From positions 1-5,065 of the forward strand of contig DNAE01000155.1 in assembly GCA_003543635.1 (NCBI GenBank): a DNA stretch of 5,065 nt, written 5' to 3'. Source of the DNA: Clostridiales bacterium (lineage in GTDB: Bacteria > Bacillota > Clostridia > Saccharofermentanales > Saccharofermentanaceae). Under the pieces are notes generated by a model that was given only the letters and a program-made list of their open reading frames with translations, was not told where the DNA came from and ran no database searches. The position numbers were made by a program, and so were the translations under genes. This document shows, piece after piece, positions 1 to 5,065 of this stretch (position 1 is the first letter of the stretch; each line of letters begins with the position of its first letter).

Positions 1-884
<884 letters not shown>

Positions 885-1379
885 ATGGCTGACAGATCAA
901 ACAACAAGATCAGGATAACTGTGGTCACGCCCTATAAGACCTTTCTCGAGGAGAAGGTTGAGTCGGTGACCCTTCCCGCACTTGACGGTGATATCGGAAT
1001 AATGGCAGGACACACACCTCTGGTCCTTGCTCTTAAGCCCGGCATTGCCATGGTGAGGAACGGGGATGAGAAAAGGCATTTCACCGTATCGGAGGGTTAT
1101 GCCGAGATAGGCCAGCACATGATCCTGGTGGTATGTAATTCGGCGGAATGGCCGGAGGATATTAATCTCCGCAGGATGTGCGAATCCTATAAGGACAGCA
1201 AGGAATCCCTTATGGCCGCCAATGCCATAGAGGACAAGAGAGCCAGGGATATTGCCCTTAAGGAACTGGAACAGGAGGCGGGAAGAGCCCGCGCCAGAAG
1301 GAAGCTCATCGAATCCTACGGTACCGACCATCAGAGAAACAGGCTGTCGGAACTTCGGGAAGAATACGACTGGGAATAA
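885..1379 (+). CDS. atpC: F1Fo ATP synthase subunit epsilon
   Basis: Epsilon subunit of the F1 central stalk; it links gamma to the c-ring and its C-terminal helices can inhibit ATP hydrolysis. The 164-residue product has the N-terminal beta-sandwich (about residues 8-90: LPALDGDIGIMAGHTPLV, LKPGIAMV, FTVSEGYAEI, then NSAEWPEDI) followed by a charged helical hairpin (about 93-143). Epsilon is usually 130-140 residues, and here about 20 extra polar residues follow (144-164). At the position of the I-D-x-x-R-A ATP-binding motif known from Bacillus epsilon, this protein reads INLRRM (93-98), so the Asp is Asn and the Ala is Met, while the Arg is kept. The ATG directly follows the atpD stop (TAAATG) with only a poor purine stretch upstream, so translation is probably coupled to atpD. 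It is the last gene of the operon, since a terminator follows within 10 bases. Confidence 0.95.
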   Translation: MADRSNNKIRITVVTPYKTFLEEKVESVTLPALDGDIGIMAGHTPLVLALKPGIAMVRNGDEKRHFTVSEGYAEIGQHMILVVCNSAEWPEDINLRRMCESYKDSKESLMAANAIEDKRARDIALKELEQEAGRARARRKLIESYGTDHQRNRLSELREEYDWE

Positions 1380-1381
1380 AA

Positions 1382-1413
1382 GACAAGCCGGCTCCGTGAG
1401 CCGGTTTTTTGTC
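1382..1413 (-). terminator. Same hairpin read from the Tad-side operon (bidirectional terminator)
   Basis: On the - strand the same CCGGCTC/GAGCCGG stem is flanked by an outer pairing, GACAA (1413-1409) with TTGTC (1386-1382), and followed by TTTTATT (1381-1375). It begins immediately after, and slightly overlaps, the TGA stop of the FHA gene (1412-1414). The T tract is weaker than on the + strand, so efficiency in this direction is less certain. The position between converging genes argues that it serves both. Confidence 0.6.
1388..1410 (+). terminator. Rho-independent terminator of the atp operon
   Basis: A perfect 7-bp stem, CCGGCTC (1388-1394) and GAGCCGG (1398-1404), encloses a 3-base loop and is followed at once by six T (1405-1410). 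It begins 8 bases after the atpC stop codon. This is a canonical intrinsic terminator and shows that atpC ends the operon. Confidence 0.9.
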
Positions 1414-2491
1414 AGAATCCGATACGGATATCAAGATCGAACCTTCCCACCCGGAGCACCTGTCCGCTCTTTATCTCGTAACGCCTCTCCGGAAGGAGCT
1501 TTGTGTTGTTGATCTCCGTGGAGGAATCAACGGACAGATCCGTGACGAAGAAGGTCCCGTTTATGTTCTCTATCCGTGCCTGTACGGGGGACAGGGAATC
1601 GTCGTCGATGAAGATATCGGAAAGGAATCTGTCAGATCCTATGGTGGCCTCCTCCGTATAGATGGCCTTGACCAATTCCCGGTCGCCGATTAGCCCGCGG
1701 GATCTTAATGTCATGAAGGTGATGACGGGTTCGCGCCCCTCGTCGAAAAGGACGGTGGTGCGTTTCTCCTCCGCAGCATTCGGCGCCTTATGCTCTGCTC
1801 TTGCGATATACCTCAAGGTCACCACTATACCTCCAAGAGCAAAGATCGCCGATACCGGGATAAGACCCGTGACGAAGGCAAACAGGGAAAGGATGCAAAG
1901 AAGCCCGGGGAGCATAAGATCCGATAAGGGACTGTCCTTGGAGGGAAGAGGTTTCCCTAATCCTTCACAGGTCTCCCGGAACATATCGGGATCGTTGTTT
2001 TCCACCGCATAGATCATGCTCTGTTTCTCGTCCGGGGTCGTAAGATCCGAGAAGGATTCCTGCTCCAGAAGATCCCTGATCCTTGCGCCGCCTATTCCTT
2101 TGACGGTGAGATCGTCCGGCATTATCTCCCTTTGCAGGGGGATATAGCACAGGTAAAGCCCGTGCTCCTCCGGGTCTTCGTAGATGTTATCGGGAGACAG
2201 ATCCAGGAGGCTTAAGGGAAGAAGGAGATCCGTCATACGGAGAAGAGAAAGGAGAAGGTCCCCAAAAGCTTTGCGTCGTTGTGAGGTGATATGTGCCCCG
2301 CGGTCTTGAAGCTTCGAGACGGGGATGAGACCCGTGCGGTCGAAGGCAAGTTCATGTGGTGAGGTGTAGACGGGAAGGAGGCAGGGGACGATGCTGTTTT
2401 GCATGATCTCAATGGCATATTCAAATACCTGCGCATCCTTATCCGTTTTCAAGATCGCGAATTGCCCGTAGGGACCTTTCCTTATCTCCAT
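1412..2491 (-). CDS. Membrane protein with DUF6382-like N-terminal domain and degenerate FHA domain
   Basis: The protein has 359 residues. The N-terminal part (about 1-175) resembles the DUF6382 domain that precedes FHA domains in Clostridia: an early segment with SIVPCLLPV (33-41), a helical stretch (70-95), and LDLSPDNIYEDPEEHGLYLCYIPL (96-119), recognised from memory. Two hydrophobic segments follow (about 191-208 and 211-229) and anchor it in the membrane; the C-terminal FHA-like beta-sandwich spans about 262-359. FHA domains normally bind phosphothreonine, but here the GR motif reads GS (285-286), SxxH reads SPVQ (301-304), and the NG of the second loop reads SS (323-324); only the Ser is kept. 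Start: ATG at 2491 with GGAG at 2500-2503, 8 bases upstream. It is the last gene of the Tad-like operon, 19 bases after the pilin gene, and its TGA overlaps the terminator. A scaffold or regulator of the pilus machine is inference from context. Confidence 0.85.
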   Translation of the reverse strand: MEIRKGPYGQFAILKTDKDAQVFEYAIEIMQNSIVPCLLPVYTSPHELAFDRTGLIPVSKLQDRGAHITSQRRKAFGDLLLSLLRMTDLLLPLSLLDLSPDNIYEDPEEHGLYLCYIPLQREIMPDDLTVKGIGGARIRDLLEQESFSDLTTPDEKQSMIYAVENNDPDMFRETCEGLGKPLPSKDSPLSDLMLPGLLCILSLFAFVTGLIPVSAIFALGGIVVTLRYIARAEHKAPNAAEEKRTTVLFDEGREPVITFMTLRSRGLIGDRELVKAIYTEEATIGSDRFLSDIFIDDDSLSPVQARIENINGTFFVTDLSVDSSTEINNTKLLPERRYEIKSGQVLRVGRFDLDIRIGF

Positions 2492-2499
2492 AGTTCGTT

Positions 2500-2503
2500 C
2501 TCC
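2500..2503 (-). promoter_or_regulatory. Shine-Dalgarno deciding the FHA gene start
   Basis: GGAG (extending to GGAGAA) on the - strand lies 8 bases before the ATG at 2491, inside the 19-base gap after the pilin stop. It supports independent initiation of the FHA gene at this ATG. Confidence 0.7.
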
Positions 2504-2510
2504 GTTAATG

Positions 2511-2672
2511 TCAGCCGAAGGCGCCCGTTATCCTGCCTTCGTCGAAGACGAAGTGCATGACCTTATCCGCATAGTCCATGAGACCTTCACGGAAGATCAG
2601 GGCCAGGGCGACCAGGATAGCGATGATGATCACTACTTCTACGGTTCCCATTCCTTTTTTGTTTTTTGCCAT
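2511..2672 (-). CDS. Flp1-like type IVb prepilin (53 residues)
   Basis: A short gene between the platform and FHA genes, 21 and 19 bases from its neighbours. The product begins MAKNKKG, a short basic leader, then MGTVEVVII and a hydrophobic helix (about residues 13-27), ending in a short polar tail (28-53, DYADKVMHFVFDEGRITGAFG). Cleavage after Gly7 would place Glu12 at +5 of the mature 46-residue chain, exactly the G|xxxxE rule for type IV prepilin peptidases; the EY pair of classical Flp is EV here. The overall pattern matches the small Flp1-like proteins of Clostridia. It should be the fibre or pseudopilus subunit moved by CpaF and the TadB/TadC platform. AGGAGG at 2680-2685, 7 bases before ATG, is the strongest ribosome binding site in the window, as expected for an abundant subunit. 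No peptidase gene is visible here. A minor pilin role is an alternative. Confidence 0.85.
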   Translation of the reverse strand: MAKNKKGMGTVEVVIIIAILVALALIFREGLMDYADKVMHFVFDEGRITGAFG

Positions 2673-2679
2673 ATGGTGT

Positions 2680-2685
2680 CCTCCT
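2680..2685 (-). promoter_or_regulatory. Consensus Shine-Dalgarno for the Flp1-like pilin
   Basis: AGGAGG on the - strand, a full anti-16S match, lies 7 bases before the ATG at 2672. It sits in the 21-base gap after the tadB-tadC stop (2694-2696) and fixes the pilin start. Neighbouring genes in the same operon have only 4-base or weaker matches, so the pilin is likely translated at a higher rate from the shared mRNA. Confidence 0.85.
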
Positions 2686-2693
2686 ATTGTTTG

Positions 2694-4205
2694 TTATATG
2701 CCAAGTGAAATAACAGCCGGTGTTGTTGCGACGAGCAGAACGCACAGGAAATCCAGGGTCATGGGGAATAAGAGTCCCAGGGATTCCCGCTCCTGTTTCT
2801 TCCTTGCGGCGTTGCGCGTCAGGTTCCAGCAGGACGATGCCTGCAGGGATAACAGATTCAATACTTCGGAAGTGCCGAGCCTCCCGTATCTTCCCACCAG
2901 GAGAAGCGCCGATTGCGCCTCCGGTATCCTTATGCGAAGGGACATCTTCTCCACTGCGTCGGAGGGGGATATCCCGGAGAGCATCATGGCCCGGAGATTC
3001 CTTATCTCCATGGTGAGGCTCCGGTTCTCGGGAAAGGCTCCGGCACAGATCTCGATGGCCTTGGGTATCTGAAGTCCCGCCTCCAGGAGCGTGCATATCA
3101 GGCACAGGAGAAGGGGGATGTCCCGCATGAGATCTTCTCTTTTGATCTGAACTTCCATCCTCACGTCGTTCATGCAGGCGATGACGGGGATAAGAGCCAG
3201 AGGGATGGCGAGAAAAAGGCTTTTTCCCGCCACGGACAATATCAGCAGCGACAGGATAAGTCCCGTCAGGAACAGCAGGGATTGCCGCCTGAGATATGCC
3301 TCGTATCCGTACTCGTTATCCGGGTACAGTTCGCTGAAAAGCTCATGCCTTGATGATATGAAGCTTGCGGGCATCACCCGTTTAACGATCCCCGTGAGGA
3401 AATGGTTACCGATCTTCCTGCGGCTTACCTTATCCTTGCCGCCCTTCTTCGCTTTTCCCCCTTCGGAGTTGCTCATGAACTTAAAAAGCAGGGCGGAGGC
3501 GATGATGGCAATGGCGAAGGCGCTCCCCAGGAGAAGGGCTCCCTTACCGGAGCTCCTGGCGGTCTCCAGGTAACCCCTGCCCATGCGGTCCAGAGCCGCA
3601 GTTATGGCAAAGGGCATGACGCACAGCATCAGCGCCTCGGCATTCTTGCCGGCGTTCTGGGCATTTATCTCGTTCCTTACCGCATTCATTTCCGATATCA
3701 TCTGACAGCTGCTCCTGAGGATCGCCAGGGTATTGCTGCCCACTGCCGATGAGATCGCCAGGGCGTGGAATACCGGCGCCGTCTCGGGGAAATCCAGATT
3801 CTTGGAAAAGATATCCATGGCGTCCCTGAGATCCATATGTATCCTCAGGTCGTTCTCCAGCTCGATAAGGGGCTTTATGAGGGGGCTCCTCTTGCCGAAG
3901 GTGTGTTCTATCACGGGCCTTACCAGGGTCAGGGAACGCTCCAGGGACCAGCCGCTGCTGACGCTGGTGGTCAGTACCTGGAGAAGCACGAGGATCTCCG
4001 TCCTCAGGTGTTTATAAGACCCGGAATAGATCCTCCGTACCGACTCCCTCCAGGGGAAGAATCCCAGGATAGCGGAAAGGAATATCCGTATCTTTAATGA
4101 GTCCACAAAGAAGGAGGAGGCGAAGACCAATCCCGTTACGAACAGGGGATAGGTCCACAGGGCCTTAAGGAGGAATATGTCCCAGGAGTCCAGCTTATCC
4201 CTCAT
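2694..4205 (-). CDS. Tad pilus inner-membrane platform, TadB-like and TadC-like halves in one chain
   Basis: Type II secretion F-family platform protein of 503 residues with two T2SSF modules, where TadB and TadC are normally separate proteins of about 300. N-half: hydrophobic segments near 15-35 and 40-53, a cytoplasmic T2SSF helical region (about 70-190, VLLQVLTTSVSSGWSLERSL), then membrane segments near 191-205 and 222-243. A Lys/Ser/Gly-rich linker (244-265) follows. C-half: ELYPDNEYGYEAYLRRQ, typical of the TadC front, membrane segments near 310-325 and 329-345, a second T2SSF region (about 355-470, IPLLLCLICTLLEAGLQIPKAI), and a C-terminal membrane segment (476-503). No stop or convincing ribosome site separates the halves. 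Start: ATG at 4205 overlaps the cpaF stop by 11 bases. An in-frame TTG at 4250 follows GGGAGG by 8 bases and would add 15 residues; I prefer the ATG because the shorter N-terminus fits TadB better. The platform couples CpaF to pilin extraction. Confidence 0.87.
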   Translation of the reverse strand: MRDKLDSWDIFLLKALWTYPLFVTGLVFASSFFVDSLKIRIFLSAILGFFPWRESVRRIYSGSYKHLRTEILVLLQVLTTSVSSGWSLERSLTLVRPVIEHTFGKRSPLIKPLIELENDLRIHMDLRDAMDIFSKNLDFPETAPVFHALAISSAVGSNTLAILRSSCQMISEMNAVRNEINAQNAGKNAEALMLCVMPFAITAALDRMGRGYLETARSSGKGALLLGSAFAIAIIASALLFKFMSNSEGGKAKKGGKDKVSRRKIGNHFLTGIVKRVMPASFISSRHELFSELYPDNEYGYEAYLRRQSLLFLTGLILSLLILSVAGKSLFLAIPLALIPVIACMNDVRMEVQIKREDLMRDIPLLLCLICTLLEAGLQIPKAIEICAGAFPENRSLTMEIRNLRAMMLSGISPSDAVEKMSLRIRIPEAQSALLLVGRYGRLGTSEVLNLLSLQASSCWNLTRNAARKKQERESLGLLFPMTLDFLCVLLVATTPAVISLGI

Positions 4206-5065
4206 ATCTTGAGATCTCTTCAAGATCTTTTGTGTCACAGTTTCTGACAAGTCCCGTACCTCCCGTATCTCTGAACAATGTTCTCAGTTTGAAATCAAGA
4301 TCCCCGGACGGCAGGACCTGTGAGATCTCATCTATAAAGCGTTTCCCGTCCTTGTTCCTCGTTATGTGTATCATCAGGTCAAGACCCATGGAAAGCTGGG
4401 TGACTATGGCCTGGTAGGGCAGGGACGATCCTGCCATGACAAGGCCCGCAAGCCTTTTTAACATCTCGTAACAGGAGTTGGCATGTCCCGTGCAAAGGGA
4501 TCCCCTGTGACCGCTGTTTATGGCGTGGAGCATATCCGCACTCTCCGTGCCGCGCACCTCTCCGACGATGATCCTGTCGGGCCTCATTCGCAGGGATGTC
4601 CTGATCATGGTGCCTATATTCACTTCTCCGCTGCCGTCGGGTCCCGGGAGCCTTGCTTCCATCCTGACGAGGTTTGCAATTCCCTGAAGATTAAGTTCCG
4701 CGGAGTCCTCGATGGTGATCACCCTCTCGTCCTTGGGTATGAAGGAGGAGAGCGTGTTGAGAAAGGTGGTCTTGCCGGAACCCGTACCGCCGCAAAGGAA
4801 CAAAGTCTTCTTGTTCCTCACGCAATCGCATAGGAATCTGGCGGCTTCCTCGCTTATGAATCCACCCCTGATGAGGGAGACGATATCGTGGGAGATCCCC
4901 GTGAACTTCCTTATGGTAACTATGGGTCCGTCAGGCGCCACGGGGGGCAGGACCGCGTTGGCCCTCGAACCGTCGGGAAGCCTGAGATCCGAGATGGGAT
5001 TGGCCTCGTTAAGGGGCCTGTTCCTGTTGGCGAAGAAGCAGGAGATACAGGTCTGAAGGGAAGAG
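4195..5065 (-). CDS. cpaF: Tad secretion ATPase CpaF/TadA (N-terminus outside window)
   Basis: Cytoplasmic hexameric ATPase of the PilT/VirB11 (GspE) superfamily that powers Tad pilus assembly. The frame is open to the window edge; 289 residues are visible and the upstream N-terminal region is missing. From the first full codon: LNEANPISDLRLPDGSRAN and PPVAPDGPIVTIRKF (the CpaF-type N2 signature), Walker A GGTGSGKTT (residues 92-100, bases 4765-4791), the Asp box ITIEDSAEL (116-124), the Walker B strand RIIVGEVRG (164-172) with its catalytic Glu, and the His box GHRGSLCTGHA (185-195). All ATPase motifs look intact. The GTG at 4941 lies inside the conserved PPVAPDGP stretch and is not the start. 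It is the most upstream Tad gene seen and overlaps the platform gene. The operon promoter must lie beyond the window. VirB11-type conjugation ATPases are the alternative, but the signature and neighbours favour CpaF. Confidence 0.95.
   Translation of the reverse strand, partial: SSLQTCISCFFANRNRPLNEANPISDLRLPDGSRANAVLPPVAPDGPIVTIRKFTGISHDIVSLIRGGFISEEAARFLCDCVRNKKTLFLCGGTGSGKTTFLNTLSSFIPKDERVITIEDSAELNLQGIANLVRMEARLPGPDGSGEVNIGTMIRTSLRMRPDRIIVGEVRGTESADMLHAINSGHRGSLCTGHANSCYEMLKRLAGLVMAGSSLPYQAIVTQLSMGLDLMIHITRNKDGKRFIDEISQVLPSGDLDFKLRTLFRDTGGTGLVRNCDTKDLEEISRYEG
4206..4226 (-). promoter_or_regulatory. Hairpin abutting the platform gene start codon
   Basis: Inverted repeat inside the end of cpaF: on the - strand ATCTTGA (4226-4220), 7-base spacer, TCAAGAT (4212-4206), ending on the base before the ATG at 4205. 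The best candidate ribosome site (GAAGAG) spans the 5' arm and loop. In mRNA this could hide initiation until a ribosome finishing cpaF melts it, the usual layout for translational coupling. The perfect 7-bp pairing is seen; function is inferred, and the stem is A/U-rich and short. Confidence 0.4.

Noticed and set aside
897..1331. 144-residue frame antisense to atpC
   Set aside because: Complete overlap with a certain gene, no ribosome site of note and no recognisable protein.
1662..2012. 116-residue + strand frame inside the FHA gene
   Set aside because: Shadow frame opposite a gene with clear DUF6382, membrane and FHA-like features; composition shows no domain.
2587..3105. 172-residue reading frame on the - strand inside the platform gene
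   Set aside because: It is in a different frame of a well-supported gene; the product is rich in Gly, Pro, Arg and His with no recognisable domain.
3474..3476. ATG in the linker as the start of a separate tadC gene
   Set aside because: No ribosome binding site precedes it, no stop closes the TadB-like half before it, and the frame is continuous.
4939..4941. GTG at 4941 as the start of a 248-residue CpaF
   Set aside because: The frame upstream encodes the conserved CpaF segment with PISDLRLPDGSRAN; this GTG is an internal Val within PPVAPDGP.

Overview
The window joins two unrelated gene blocks that converge on a shared hairpin near position 1400. On the + strand is the 3' end of an F1Fo ATP synthase operon: the last 293 codons of atpD (beta subunit), then atpC (epsilon subunit), which starts directly on the atpD stop codon. 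On the - strand is the distal part of a Tad/Flp-type (type IVb) pilus or secretion operon. In transcription order it reads: cpaF/tadA ATPase (5' end cut off by the window edge), a single long gene carrying both a TadB-like and a TadC-like membrane platform half, a tiny Flp1-like prepilin of 53 residues, and a membrane-anchored DUF6382-type protein with an FHA-like C-terminal domain.

The organism looks like a member of the Bacillota, most likely class Clostridia and probably Lachnospiraceae or a relative. The reasons are the atpD-atpC order, an epsilon subunit with a SAEWPEDI segment of the type seen in that group, AGGAGG-type ribosome binding sites, and the combination of Tad genes, a Flp1-like pilin and a DUF6382/FHA protein, which I associate with Clostridia. 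Base composition is moderate (by eye slightly above 50% GC), with AGG/AGA for arginine, CCC for proline and frequent ATA. This is recognition from memory, not a database result.

Layout: 1-884 atpD (partial); 885-1379 atpC; 1382-1413 a bidirectional terminator serving both converging operons; 1412-2491 (-) DUF6382/FHA protein; 2511-2672 (-) Flp1-like prepilin with the best ribosome binding site in the window; 2694-4205 (-) tadB-tadC fusion; 4195-5065 (-) cpaF/tadA (partial). There is no stretch above 300 bases without a gene, and the four Tad-side genes are separated by -11, 21 and 19 bases, so they are almost certainly one transcript. Its promoter lies outside the window.

How the parts would work together (family knowledge plus inference): CpaF hydrolyses ATP in the cytoplasm and drives the TadB/TadC inner-membrane platform, which extracts processed Flp1 pilin from the membrane into a thin fibre or pseudopilus. 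The FHA protein is tethered to the same membrane and may regulate or scaffold the machine. No prepilin peptidase, TadE/F or TadZ gene is visible here. The main points for a second look are the one-chain TadB-TadC platform, the FHA domain without its usual phosphothreonine-binding residues, an AtpD with serine at a normally aromatic adenine-pocket position, and a hairpin abutting the platform gene's start codon.
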